Below, in pieces: positions 1 to 8,454 of a stretch of 33,946 nt of DNA. The DNA is from Nitrospiria bacterium (GTDB lineage Bacteria; Nitrospirota; Nitrospiria; JACQBZ01). Where the stretch lies: positions 1-33,946 of the forward strand of contig DATKAN010000063.1 in NCBI GenBank assembly GCA_035498035.1, given 5' to 3'. The position numbers were made by a program, and so were the translations under genes. The notes under the pieces are model-generated. The model saw nothing but the letters and a program-made list of their open reading frames with translations, was not told where the DNA came from and ran no database searches. Within the stretch, counting starts at the first letter, position 1, and each line of letters starts with the position of its first letter.

Positions 1-1
1 G

Positions 2-1186
2 CTTGTTGAGCGACCCAAAGGTTCGGGCATTTGGTGGGTGAGATTGTATCACCTCGGCCGCGAGCACTGGTTTGGGCCGCAAACGAGCAAGACAGCAGCC
101 CGGACCTTTTATGAGCGGACCAAACGGGAACAGAGAGAGGAGCGATTCGACCCGGACCGGTATCACCGTCTTGCTCGAAAGACGACGCTAAAGGAATGGA
201 TCACGGAATATCTGGAGTCCATGACGGCCCGAAGCGAGCGCGAGCAGAATCGTTACGGGCGTTGGTGGATTAGGATATGGGGGCGAAAGCGGCTGGAGGA
301 AATCACGACCGGAGACCTGATCCGCTTACAAGCCAAACTATTCAACAAGGGGAAGAAAGCCCCCGGCACCATCAACCGCTACTTTGCGTATCTCAAGCAC
401 CTTTACTATCTGGCACTTCGGGAAGGGAAGGTCGATAAAAATCCGGTGGTGGGCGTGAAGTTTTTCAAGGAGCCCCAAGGCCGCCTTCGTTATCTTACCG
501 AGAACGAAGAACAACGCTTACGGGCGGTCATGAACCCGGAAGACTGGGCGCTCGTGGCCTTCGCTCTCAATACCGGGCTCCGGCGCTCCGAGCAATTCGG
601 GTTGAAGTGGCAACATATCGATCAGGAAAACGCCGTGTTGACCATTCCCCGATCCAAGTCCGGTGAAACCCGTCATGTTCCCATGAATGAGGCCGTTCTG
701 ACGATCCTCAATAGTCTAACTTCCTGGATGACCTCTCCCTGGGTATTTCCTTCACCGGGTAATCCGGGAAGGCCGATGGATTCACAAAACTTCTATAATC
801 GGGTTTATCTTCCGGCCCTAAAGGCGGCAAAAATCGAGGGAGCGGTCTGGCATACCCTACGGCATACCTTCGCTTCAAGGCTGGTCATGGCGGGGGTGGA
901 TTTAAGGACGGTTCAAGAATTAATGGGACATAAAGAAATCAAGATGACGCTTCGATACAGCCATCTGAGCCCTGGACACTTGAAAGAAGCCGTAGCGAGA
1001 CTTGTTAAACCAAAGGACAGTTTGACCGATAAAACCCCTCAGACCCCCATTCCAACCGTGACTAAAACCGGAAATCTTGAAGAGTTCCCATTCCCCGTGC
1101 ATCCGAACGTATTGAAAATAATGCGCGCCTGGAGGGAGTTGAACCCCCGACCTACAGATTCGAAGTCTGCCGCTCTATCCAGCTGA
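2..1186 (+). CDS. Tyrosine recombinase (phage/island integrase), 5' end outside window
   Basis: Site-specific recombinase that would integrate and excise a mobile element at the adjacent tRNA-Arg. The frame is open from base 2 and encodes a typical integrase start (ERPKGSGIWWVR), so the GTG at 38 is an internal Val codon and the true start lies off the left edge. Counting residues from that GTG, there is an N-terminal SAM-like DNA-binding domain at about 48-135, then the catalytic domain with the full set R182 (TGLRRSE), K207, H272 and R275 (HTLRH), H298 (LMGHKE) and nucleophile Y307 (LRYSHLS). The last 20 codons are antisense to the tRNA-Arg gene, giving the familiar tail RELNPRPTDSKSAALSS. 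The gene reads toward the tRNA 3' end, so the element itself should extend to the left, outside this window. The family call is secure; which kind of element it serves cannot be seen. Confidence 0.93.
   Translation, partial: LVERPKGSGIWWVRLYHLGREHWFGPQTSKTAARTFYERTKREQREERFDPDRYHRLARKTTLKEWITEYLESMTARSEREQNRYGRWWIRIWGRKRLEEITTGDLIRLQAKLFNKGKKAPGTINRYFAYLKHLYYLALREGKVDKNPVVGVKFFKEPQGRLRYLTENEEQRLRAVMNPEDWALVAFALNTGLRRSEQFGLKWQHIDQENAVLTIPRSKSGETRHVPMNEAVLTILNSLTSWMTSPWVFPSPGNPGRPMDSQNFYNRVYLPALKAAKIEGAVWHTLRHTFASRLVMAGVDLRTVQELMGHKEIKMTLRYSHLSPGHLKEAVARLVKPKDSLTDKTPQTPIPTVTKTGNLEEFPFPVHPNVLKIMRAWRELNPRPTDSKSAALSS
1124..1186. other. Probable attachment site (att) in the 3' half of tRNA-Arg
   Basis: The integrase coding sequence and the 3' part of the tRNA-Arg gene share these bases on opposite strands. 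Integrases next to tRNA genes usually recombine in the anticodon/T-loop to 3'-end segment, leaving an intact tRNA at one junction and a short duplicate at the other. The matching duplicate should lie beyond the left edge, so the exact core cannot be delimited. Inferred from position only. Confidence 0.55.
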
Positions 1187-1197
1187 GCTACAGGCGC
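1124..1197 (-). tRNA. tRNA-Arg (anticodon TCG)
   Basis: Read on the minus strand, the gene folds as a full cloverleaf. It has a perfect 7-bp acceptor stem (GCGCCTG with CAGGCGC), a D-arm starting TAGCTC, an anticodon stem GCAGA/TCTGT with loop CTTCGAA giving anticodon TCG, and a T-arm with loop TTCAACT. The discriminator base is G and CCA is not encoded. It decodes CGA and other CGN arginine codons. It overlaps the 3' end of the integrase gene on the other strand, which fits use as an integration site. Confidence 0.95.
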
Positions 1198-1287
1198 GTA
1201 TTCATAATCCGATCAATAGAGCAATGGAACATTAGACCGCATTGTGAGCCTTCCCCATTGTTCCAATGTCGAATGCTCCAATGCTCT

Positions 1288-1320
1288 GAATTTTTGTCCG
1301 CGACCGGCGGACAAAAATTC
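1288..1320 (-). terminator. Strong hairpin directly after tRNA-His, possible terminator or processing signal
   Basis: GAATTTTTGTCCGC pairs perfectly with GCGGACAAAAATTC, giving a 14-bp stem with a 5-nt loop. On the minus strand it begins immediately after the encoded CCA of tRNA-His. No U-run follows the stem, but the stem itself is A/T-rich at its base, so the A-tract/hairpin/T-tract arrangement could end transcription in either direction. The 80 bases between this hairpin and tRNA-Arg hold only short CCAATG-type near-repeats and no gene. Confidence 0.45.
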
Positions 1321-1397
1321 TGGGGCGAGTGAGGGGAATTGAACCCCCAACCCCTGGTGCCACAGACCAGTGCTCTAACCATTGAGCTACACTCGCC
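1321..1397 (-). tRNA. tRNA-His (anticodon GTG), CCA encoded
   Basis: On the minus strand the cloverleaf has the eight-pair acceptor stem characteristic of tRNA-His, GGCGAGTG with CACTCGCC. The extra G(-1):C73 pair is the main identity element for histidyl-tRNA synthetase. The anticodon stem-loop CTGGT-CTGTGGC-ACCAG gives anticodon GTG, and the T-loop is TTCAATT. The 3' CCA is encoded at 1321-1323, unlike the neighbouring tRNA-Arg. The two tRNA genes lie 123 bp apart on the same strand. Confidence 0.95.
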
Positions 1398-1500
1398 GTA
1401 TCATTTGAGAAGACTGTAAAAAGGAAATCCTAACCGCCGGCGGATCCGCGGAAACGCGAAAGCATTGTAACATAAACCTTCGCGCGCTGGGAAGGGGATA

Positions 1501-1529
1501 TTGACAGCCTCTGCTTAAAGTCCTAAAAT
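1501..1529 (+). promoter_or_regulatory. Sigma70-type promoter for the DUF2203 gene
   Basis: TTGACA at 1501-1506 is a perfect -35, a 17-bp spacer follows, and TAAAAT at 1524-1529 is a five-of-six -10. The predicted start of transcription is at about 1536-1537, on the first base of the DUF2203 start codon, so the mRNA should be leaderless. Confidence 0.7.
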
Positions 1530-1536
1530 AATCAAT

Positions 1537-1926
1537 ATGGATGAACGAATATTCACATTAGGCGAGGCCAACAGCCTCGTTCCGGATCTGGAGGTCCTGC
1601 TTCTCGAGGTCCAAAAGATGCGGCGTTTCATTCTTCAGATCCGCCCCGAAATACAGAAAGCGCGGGAGCACATCGCGGGAAACGGCGGCTCCCCCCAGGG
1701 TCCCGCTTATCTGAAGGCCCTGGAGTATATCATGAAGCGCGTGGAGCGGATTCAGCAGATGGGCGTTGTGATCAAGGATCTGGAGAAAGGCCTCTGCGAC
1801 TTTCCCTTCATGCTCGACGGCCGGATGGTCTATCTCTGCTGGAAGCTCGGAGAAGCGGAGATCGGGTGGTGGCATGAGACCGACACCGGGTATGGAAACC
1901 GAAAGCCCCTCGACGAAACCTCGTAA
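1537..1926 (+). CDS. DUF2203 family protein
   Basis: A 129-residue soluble protein of unknown function. It matches the DUF2203 pattern from end to end: the N-terminal FTLGEANSLVPDLEVLL, a central charged helix (about 30-80), then VIKDLEKGLCDFPF and the hallmark C-terminal block VYLCWKLGEAEIGWWHETD, ending in GNRKPLDE. The many Glu/Asp residues and the conserved CW-GE-WHE pattern suggest a small ligand or metal site, but no activity is established. There is no Shine-Dalgarno sequence before the ATG, and the promoter places transcription start at the ATG itself. The gene converges on phoU with only 18 bases between the stop codons. Confidence 0.9.
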   Translation: MDERIFTLGEANSLVPDLEVLLLEVQKMRRFILQIRPEIQKAREHIAGNGGSPQGPAYLKALEYIMKRVERIQQMGVVIKDLEKGLCDFPFMLDGRMVYLCWKLGEAEIGWWHETDTGYGNRKPLDETS

Positions 1927-1944
1927 TCCCCCGCGAAACGAAGC

Positions 1945-2600
1945 TCACGCTTCGGTGTGCCTTATAATCTTCCCCTCGACCAGGTAGACCACCAGCTCGG
2001 CGATGTTGGTGGCGTGATCGGCGATCCGTTCCAGGTATTTGGAGATGAAGCTGATCCGGATCGCCCGGGTCGTGGTCTGCGGGTCCTCGATCATGAAGGA
2101 CAGGAGCTCGCGAAAGATCTGATGGTTCAGATCGTCGATCACGTCATCCGCCTTGCAGACGCTTCGGGCCAGCTCGGAATTCCGGTTGACGAAGGCGTCG
2201 AGGGACTCCTTGACCATTCGCAGGGCCTCCTGGGCCATCCGCGGAATATCGATGTAGGGCTTGAGCTGCGGCTCCTCGTTCAACTCGATGGACCGCTCCG
2301 AGATGTTCTCGGCCAGATCGCTCATGCGCTCCAGCTCGGTCGAGATCTTCATCGCGGTCGTGAGAAAACGGAGGTCCCCCGCCATGGGTTGGTGGAGGGC
2401 GATGAGCCGCAGACAGTCCTCGTCGATCTGGACGTCCATGGCATTGACCCGGTGGTCGTTCTCGATCACGTGCCGGGCCAGATCGGTGTCCCGTTCCACC
2501 AGGGCCTTGATCGCGTTGGTGATCTGCTCCTCGACCATGGCCCCCATCCGGAGGATTTTCTCCTTGAGCGTCGCGAGTTCTTCGTCAAAATGGCGCTGCA

Positions 2601-2601
<1 letters not shown>
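1945..2601 (-). CDS. phoU: Phosphate-specific transport accessory regulator PhoU
   Basis: Cytoplasmic protein of 218 residues that links the Pst transporter to the PhoR sensor and keeps the Pho regulon off when phosphate is plentiful. It contains two tandem PhoU three-helix-bundle domains (about 8-95 and 110-200). Each has the acidic metal-binding signature of the family: ELERMSDLAENISE in the first and YLERIADHATNIAE in the second. The start at 2601 gives MQRHFDEEL, the standard PhoU start, and its ATG overlaps the TAA of pstB by one base, so the two are translationally coupled. A longer reading frame upstream is out-of-frame pstB sequence and was not used. It is the last gene of pstSCAB-phoU. 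Confidence 0.97.
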
Positions 2602-3362
<761 letters not shown>

Positions 3363-3373
3363 GAACCGGTTTT

Positions 3374-4222
3374 CTACCCTTTCAATTGGCGATGCAGCAG
3401 CAATCGGGACAGGATGTTGGCCCCCAGGACCAGCATCAGCAGAACCATCCCGGCCGCCCAGGCCTGACGGTGCCAATCGTCATAGGGCGCGATGGCGTAG
3501 GTATAGATCATGACCGGCAGGGAGGCGATCGGCTCAAGCCATCCGCGGCTCCAGAACCGGTTGCTGAAGGCCGTGAACAGCAACGGGGCCGTCTCCCCGG
3601 CGACACGCGCCAAGTCTAACATAATTCCGGTCACGATGCCACGGAAGGCGGTCGGGATCACGATGAAACTGACCACCTTCCATTCCGTAAGCCCCAGCGC
3701 CAGCCCGGCCTCGCGGATCGAGGCCGGAACCAGTTTTAAAAATTCCTCCGAGCTTCTCACCGCGATCGGGATCATCATGATTCCCAGGGCCACTCCCCCG
3801 GCCAGGGTGGAGAAATGGCCCATCGGCAGCACCACGACGGTGTAGGCGAAGATCCCCATGACGATCGAGGGGATGCCGTTTAAGATATCGGCGGCATACC
3901 GGATCAGAAAACCGGCGGTGTTTTTCCGGCCGTATTCCGAAAGGTAGACCCCGCCGAGAAAGCCGATCGGAACGCCGATCAGGCTCGCCAGAAGCAGGAG
4001 CTTCACGGTTCCCACGATCGCGTTGGCCATCCCCCCGCCCGTCTCCCCGACCGGCTTGGGCAGCCGGGTGAAGAAGTCCCAGTCCAGGGCCGCAAATCCG
4101 TTATAGGTAATGTAGCCGAGAATGAAAAACAAAACCGCCAGGACCAACGCGGTGCAGACGGCCGTCAGGGTAAGCATGACGATGTTGGTCAGCCGGCGAT
4201 GGGCCAAAAGGACGGAGTTCAT
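3374..4222 (-). CDS. pstA: Phosphate ABC transporter permease PstA
   Basis: Inner-membrane permease subunit of 282 residues that forms the phosphate channel with PstC. Six hydrophobic segments are visible. The EAA-type cytoplasmic loop that contacts PstB reads [24 protein letters not shown] at about 169-192, and the [14 protein letters not shown] stretch typical of PstA follows. The start ATG overlaps the pstC stop as ATGA (4219-4222), so translation is coupled. Confidence 0.96.
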   Translation of the reverse strand: MNSVLLAHRRLTNIVMLTLTAVCTALVLAVLFFILGYITYNGFAALDWDFFTRLPKPVGETGGGMANAIVGTVKLLLLASLIGVPIGFLGGVYLSEYGRKNTAGFLIRYAADILNGIPSIVMGIFAYTVVVLPMGHFSTLAGGVALGIMMIPIAVRSSEEFLKLVPASIREAGLALGLTEWKVVSFIVIPTAFRGIVTGIMLDLARVAGETAPLLFTAFSNRFWSRGWLEPIASLPVMIYTYAIAPYDDWHRQAWAAGMVLLMLVLGANILSRLLLHRQLKG

Positions 4223-5151
4223 TCCCTCACCTCGACCTTCGTGAAGACCTGGTAAATCATCAGTCGGGCCAGCGCATTGACCAGGATGGTGACGGCAAAG
4301 AGGACCAGTCCGATCTCGATCAGGGCCTGGAGGTACATGTCCGAGGTGGCTTCGGTGAATTCATTGGCGATGACCGCGGCCATGGTGTAGCCCGGCTCAA
4401 AAAGGGACAGCTTGATCTCGGGACGATTGCCGATCACCATGGTCACGGCCATGGTTTCACCCAGGGCACGGGCCAGCGCCAGAAAAATCGAGCCCATGAT
4501 TCCGGATCGGGCGTAGGGAAGCACCGCGATCCGGACCATCTCCCACTTCGTCGCCCCCAGCGAAAGGACCGCCTCCCGTTGGGCCAGCGGCACCGCCATC
4601 AAAATTTCCCGCGAGACGGAGACGATGAACGGGACCACCATGACGGCGAGCACGATTCCGGCCGTGAGCATTCCCACCCCGTAGGGGGCGCCCTGGAAAA
4701 GCGGCAAAAATCCGAGCGTGCCCGAAAGCGCCGGCTCCAGATGGTTGCGGACCCAGGGGACGAGCACGAAGATCCCGGCCAGCCCGTAGATCACGCTCGG
4801 AATCGCGGCCAGAAGCTCGACCAAAAACGTGACGGGGTCGGAAAGCCAACGGGGCGCGAGCTCGGAAAGAAAGATCGCGACCCCCAACCCGACCGGAACC
4901 GCGATCAGGAGGGAGAGCGCCGAAGTGACCAGTGTTCCGTAAAGAAACGGAAGGGCGCCGAACTGCTCCGCGACCGGGTCCCAGGTCGTCCCCCAAAGAA
5001 AAGACCATCCGAACTTCTGGATCGGCAGACGCGAATTCCAGAGCAATTCATAGGCGATGACGCCCGTGATCACCAGGACGGACAGGGCCACGGTCAACAC
5101 CGTGGCCCTGAAAAGACGGTCGGCCGGGCTGACGCCCGGCCGACCCGCCAT
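4219..5151 (-). CDS. pstC: Phosphate ABC transporter permease PstC
   Basis: The second permease subunit of the phosphate importer, about 310 residues with six predicted membrane spans. It carries the EAA-like loop QREAVLSLGATKWEMVRIAVLP and the PstC hallmark ALGETMAVTMVIGN. The start at 5151 (MAGRPGVSPADRLFR) lies 16 bases after the pstS stop. The longer frame that begins inside pstS encodes a basic stretch unlike any PstC N-terminus and is an artefact of the overlap. The ribosome-binding site is weak, consistent with coupling to pstS. Confidence 0.96.
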   Translation of the reverse strand: MAGRPGVSPADRLFRATVLTVALSVLVITGVIAYELLWNSRLPIQKFGWSFLWGTTWDPVAEQFGALPFLYGTLVTSALSLLIAVPVGLGVAIFLSELAPRWLSDPVTFLVELLAAIPSVIYGLAGIFVLVPWVRNHLEPALSGTLGFLPLFQGAPYGVGMLTAGIVLAVMVVPFIVSVSREILMAVPLAQREAVLSLGATKWEMVRIAVLPYARSGIMGSIFLALARALGETMAVTMVIGNRPEIKLSLFEPGYTMAAVIANEFTEATSDMYLQALIEIGLVLFAVTILVNALARLMIYQVFTKVEVRE

Positions 5152-5167
5152 CGTCAAACTGAAGGGA

Positions 5168-6208
5168 CTAATACTTGATCTTGCCAAGCGCTTTCTCCTC
5201 CATGGCCACCACTTCTTTCGGAAGCGGCGCATACAGAAGGCCCGGAGCAAACTTCTGGCCGTCCGTCATCATCCATTTCAGAAATCCCGTGATCGCCTTT
5301 CCTTTCTTCGGATCGTCGATCTTTTCCGGAATCAGGAGCCAGGTGAAGCTCGCGATCGGATAGGTCTCCGGACCCGGGGCGTTCGTGATCGAGACCCGGA
5401 AGTCGGCCGGCATTTCCTTGGCCGCACCGGCCGCGGCATGCGTCACCGACTCGAGACTGGCCTTGACGAACTTGCCCGCCGAATTCTGGACCACCCCGTA
5501 ATCGATCTTGTTCTGGGCGGCGTAGATCAGCTCGACGTAACCGATGGAGTAGGGGGTCTGCTTCACCAACCCGGACACCCCTTCGTTTCCCTTCCCGCCC
5601 AAGCCGACCGGCCAGTTGACCGAAGTTCCTACGCCGACCTTCTCCTTCCATTCCGGGCTGACCTTGGAAAGATAGTCGACCCAGATATAGGTCGTCCCGG
5701 AACCGTCCGAGCGGTGGACCACGACGATCTGTTTGTCCGGCAGATTCACGCCCGGGTTGATTCCCGCGATGGCGGGATCGTTCCATTTCGTGATCTTCCC
5801 GAGAAAGATATCGGCCAGGTTCTTCCCGGTGAATTTGAGCTCGGCGGTGACCCCAGGAATATTATAGGTGGGAACATCCGCGCCCATCACGGTCGGGAAA
5901 TGGAGCAGGAAAACCTTCGCCTTCTGGAGCTGTTCATCGGTCATGGGACCGTCCGACGCTCCGAAATCGACCGTCAATTCGGAGGCCTGCTTGATCCCCC
6001 CGCCGGAACCGATGGACTGGTAATTGATGTGAACATCCGGATGCATCTTGGCGTACTCGTCAAACCATTTTGAATAGATCGGATACGGGAAAGTGGCCCC
6101 CGCCGCGTTGATCAGCATCGTCTCGGCCCAGGCCGGCGCCGCCAGGCCGATCACCATAACTAGGATGACGGCCTTCATCCCGAATAATTTTTCCTTAAGT
6201 ATGCGCAT
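5168..6208 (-). CDS. pstS: Periplasmic phosphate-binding protein PstS
   Basis: Captures phosphate in the periplasm and delivers it to PstCA. It is 346 residues. The N-terminus is a signal peptide (basic MRILKEK, hydrophobic core, cleavage after AWA at about residue 28), so this is a soluble periplasmic form rather than a lipoprotein. Family landmarks are INAAGATFPYPIYSKW, the phosphate-loop region YQSIGSGGGIKQ, DFGASDGPMTDEQL, the VVHRSDGSGTTYIW block and GNEGVSGLVKQTPYSIGYVELIYA. A strong AAGGAGG lies just upstream of the ATG at 6208, and a four-unit Pho-box array with a -10 element lies just beyond that. First gene of pstSCAB-phoU. Confidence 0.97.
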   Translation of the reverse strand: MRILKEKLFGMKAVILVMVIGLAAPAWAETMLINAAGATFPYPIYSKWFDEYAKMHPDVHINYQSIGSGGGIKQASELTVDFGASDGPMTDEQLQKAKVFLLHFPTVMGADVPTYNIPGVTAELKFTGKNLADIFLGKITKWNDPAIAGINPGVNLPDKQIVVVHRSDGSGTTYIWVDYLSKVSPEWKEKVGVGTSVNWPVGLGGKGNEGVSGLVKQTPYSIGYVELIYAAQNKIDYGVVQNSAGKFVKASLESVTHAAAGAAKEMPADFRVSITNAPGPETYPIASFTWLLIPEKIDDPKKGKAITGFLKWMMTDGQKFAPGLLYAPLPKEVVAMEEKALGKIKY

Positions 6209-6222
6209 AATAGAACCTCCTT

Positions 6223-6277
6223 ATTATAAATATTCTCTTGTTACATCCATGTTACGTCCGTATCACATCCGCGTTAA
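6223..6277 (-). promoter_or_regulatory. Pho-box array and -10 region of the pstS promoter
   Basis: Reading toward pstS on the minus strand there are four adjacent 11-bp direct repeats (6267-6277, 6256-6266, 6245-6255, 6234-6244) starting TTAAC, GTGAT, GTAAC and GTAAC; three share a (C/T)GGA(T/C) tail. Eleven-bp head-to-tail repeats are the known binding pattern of PhoB-type winged-helix regulators. An A/T-rich stretch with TATAAT (6223-6228) follows, and no good -35 hexamer is present, as expected when PhoB replaces it. This is the clearest of six such arrays in the window. Confidence 0.8.
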
Positions 6278-6294
6278 ATCCAGTGGCCCACGGA

Positions 6295-7569
6295 CTAAAA
6301 CTTGACCGAAAAATCAAGCTGGATCCGGTTAAATGACGGATTGGGATTGCTCCCCGGAACCGCCGTCGTCGCCAGGTCCTTCTTGATCATCTTCGTGTTG
6401 AAATATTTCAGCTTTACCTGAGTCGCGCTCGTGAAATTATAGGCCGCCCAGAGGGTGTGCCCCTTCCGGTTGGTGCCGCCGTTCGGGCCGAAATCCGAAT
6501 CGTTCAGATCGGCCAATGTGGCATCCGCCTCAATCGCCCGATACTCGTAGGCCACCTCATAGGTGTTCGCGGCACTGGCGTTTCCGAGTTTAATCGCGGC
6601 TCCAAACCCCGTATCCTGGTTTTTGATACTGGGAGAGGTTTTCTGAACCGTGTCCTGTAGATTCTTTATCCCATCGAATGAAATCAGGATGGGAAGTCCG
6701 GCATTGAACTTGAGGGCGGCCGTCAAATCCACGACACTGAACGGATTGGCCAGGCAATTTGAAGATGCGGGAGTGGTATTGCACGCCCTTCGCGTGTTTC
6801 CATCCTGAAAAACCGCGGAGTTAAAATTCGTTTGTTGCCCGTTCGCAAGCGTGTATAGAAGCGCAGCCACATTAAATCCGATTTGGTCCATCTTCATCTC
6901 GGTTCCGATCTGCTCCCCGAGAAGCCATTGGCCATTCTTGCTGCCGGCATCGGAACTCTGGCCTCCGTCCAGGATGATCTGGCCCAGGTTTACAAAAACC
7001 TTTTGATTGTCCCCAAGCTTCAGGGCATACTGCTGGGCAAATCCTTCGGGATTGAGGTCGTCGTCAAATACGATCTCTCCGGTGGGCCAGTTGATAAAGA
7101 AAGGGTTGGTCATCTTCCCGCCCAGGACGTTGAGATCGGGAATCTGCTTCAGTTCGACATAGGCTTTGTCGATGAAGATGGCCTTTCCGGAAGAATTGCT
7201 CTGCATCGTCTGGTTGGTCGAGACCTGCTGCCCGGATCCCGAGGCCACCCGGAAATGCACGAAGGTTTTGCCTTCCTGAATATCCGCCCCGATCCGTAGA
7301 CGGAATCGCTGGCGATTGAGATCCTTCGAGTTGTTGGAATTTCCCGGATACCACATCGTCTCTTCCCGAAGGCGGATGTCGCCGTATAAGGTAATCTTGT
7401 CGATGAAGGGGACGATCTCCCGCTTCTGAAGCGAATCGGCCTCTTCCTTTGTAATGGTCCCTTTCTTGATCAACAAATCCGTCAGATCATCCGCGGCCTT
7501 CACGGGCAGCGGCAAAAGAAAACCAACAACGATTGCCAAAATCAGGCTCTTCAAATGGGACATCTTCAT
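6295..7569 (-). CDS. Outer-membrane porin, probable phosphate-regulated channel
   Basis: A 424-residue beta-barrel protein. It has a signal peptide (MKMSHLKSLILAIVVGFLLP, cleavage after VKA at about 25). A short helical segment follows (DDLTDLLIKKGTITKEEAD), the N-terminal module common in the putative-porin (Porin_5-like) family. The remainder is alternating hydrophobic/polar strands such as ITLYGDIRLREE, FVHFRVASGSG and LWAAYNF, ending in the aromatic outer-membrane insertion signature FSVKF. It ends 86 bases before pstS. Its own upstream region has a Pho-box array shared with a 28-residue ORF, so it is likely induced by phosphate starvation and may admit phosphate. Substrate is inferred from context only. 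Confidence 0.85.
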   Translation of the reverse strand: MKMSHLKSLILAIVVGFLLPLPVKAADDLTDLLIKKGTITKEEADSLQKREIVPFIDKITLYGDIRLREETMWYPGNSNNSKDLNRQRFRLRIGADIQEGKTFVHFRVASGSGQQVSTNQTMQSNSSGKAIFIDKAYVELKQIPDLNVLGGKMTNPFFINWPTGEIVFDDDLNPEGFAQQYALKLGDNQKVFVNLGQIILDGGQSSDAGSKNGQWLLGEQIGTEMKMDQIGFNVAALLYTLANGQQTNFNSAVFQDGNTRRACNTTPASSNCLANPFSVVDLTAALKFNAGLPILISFDGIKNLQDTVQKTSPSIKNQDTGFGAAIKLGNASAANTYEVAYEYRAIEADATLADLNDSDFGPNGGTNRKGHTLWAAYNFTSATQVKLKYFNTKMIKKDLATTAVPGSNPNPSFNRIQLDFSVKF

Positions 7570-7715
7570 ATAGTCTCCTTTCCTCCTTTTTAGGGTGAAC
7601 TTGGTTTTCAGTTCAGGTTTCTATTCTTGCGTGCTCTGTAATAATTCCGAATAATCGAAAGGTCCGTAATTGATTAATGCCGGATAAAATAATATGTATT
7701 AGGCCGGCGGAAGGC

Positions 7716-7802
7716 TCAGCCGATGGCCCGAGCCACTTCCCGTAGGATCGCCTTCATCAGACTGGGCTTGACCTTTTTTCCGGGTTTGTCTTTATGCGGC
7801 AT
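7716..7802 (-). CDS. Small basic protein, 28 residues, unrecognised
   Basis: The frame encodes MPHKDKPGKKVKPSLMKAIL followed by REVARAIG and a TGA. An almost perfect anti-16S Shine-Dalgarno (AAGGAGGTGAT) lies about 6 bases before the ATG, far stronger than chance. The first half is Lys/Pro-rich and flexible; residues 14-27 form a short amphipathic helix (LMKAILREVARAIG). No signal peptide. It lies between a Pho-box promoter (7841-7892) and the porin (147 bases downstream), so it is probably co-transcribed with the porin under phosphate control. It could be a small regulator or a translated leader peptide. I do not recognise the family. Confidence 0.55.
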   Translation of the reverse strand: MPHKDKPGKKVKPSLMKAILREVARAIG

Positions 7803-7840
7803 TGCGCATCACCTCCTTCTTCATTTTTGTTGAGCGAAAG

Positions 7841-7892
7841 ATTACAAAGCACAGATGAACGGTTTATGATGGCTATGTTACATGGAAGTTAA
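7841..7892 (-). promoter_or_regulatory. Pho-box array and -10 for the small-ORF/porin unit
   Basis: Reading toward the porin, adjacent 11-mers at 7882-7892 (TTAAC-), 7871-7881 (GTAAC-), 7860-7870 (ATCAT-) and 7849-7859 (TTCAT-) keep exact 11-bp phase. The first two match the pstS repeats well and the last two are degenerate. TGTAAT at 7841-7846 is a five-of-six -10 placed two bases after the array, close to the spacing seen at ppk. Confidence 0.6.
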
Positions 7893-7988
7893 TTTATGAT
7901 GGGGGGAAGGGTCGCGACAGGGGGCGGGCACGGCCCAAGAGGGAGCGGAAAGATCGCCTGATCGTTAGGCCTTCGGAAAAACAACCCG

Positions 7989-8261
7989 CTATTTAATGTC
8001 GATCAGTTTCGCTTGGGGAGCGGTTCTCGGCCTCAAGCTTAAGAAGGAACCGATCGCCTTAAGAAGATAATCCTGATAAAGGGGGCAACGGAGATGCTGT
8101 TCCGTCGCGCAGTATTCATCCGTCTCAAACTCGCTCGGGCTGTATCGGGGTTCAACGACGTCGCAGGAGTTGTCGTGGTGTATCATATGGGGACAATGCA
8201 TGTGTTTGATCTCCTCTCCTCCGGTCCTGGGCCGCATCTTGTTCTTTCGCAGGATGGCCAT
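7989..8261 (-). CDS. Small cysteine-rich protein, possible metal or Fe-S binding
   Basis: A 90-residue soluble protein with a good ribosome-binding site (GGAGGAGG) before ATG 8261. The centre carries regularly spaced Cys and His: HMHCPHMIHHDNSC, then EYCATEQHLRCPLYQDYL. The C-x9-C ... C-x7-C-P-x-Y layout resembles short proteins with four conserved cysteines ending in a CPxY motif, suggesting a bound metal or iron-sulfur cluster. The basic N-terminus is not a signal peptide. Downstream lies only the 28-residue ORF region. I cannot name the family; real-gene status is likely, function open. Confidence 0.7.
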   Translation of the reverse strand: MAILRKNKMRPRTGGEEIKHMHCPHMIHHDNSCDVVEPRYSPSEFETDEYCATEQHLRCPLYQDYLLKAIGSFLSLRPRTAPQAKLIDIK

Positions 8262-8454
8262 AGTTGAATCCTCCTCCCCGAAACCCCCGCCTTTTCTCCT
8301 GTACGTGAGCAGTCTAAACGGGATTTATTAACACCGGATCAAGGGTTTGTAAATCGCGTGTAAAATCTGCCGGGTCCCAAGGTCGACGAGGCCGCAGGTT
8401 TGGACGGCGACGATGAAATCGGTTCTGTCGATAGGCAAGTAATGAATGATCCAC

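Noticed and set aside
1188-1382. Minus-strand frame across the two tRNA genes
   Set aside because: Its sequence is explained by tRNA-His, the hairpin and tRNA-Arg.
1939-1954. 6-bp hairpin between the DUF2203 and phoU stop codons as a bidirectional terminator
   Set aside because: Short stem, overlaps the phoU stop codon and has no T-run on either strand.
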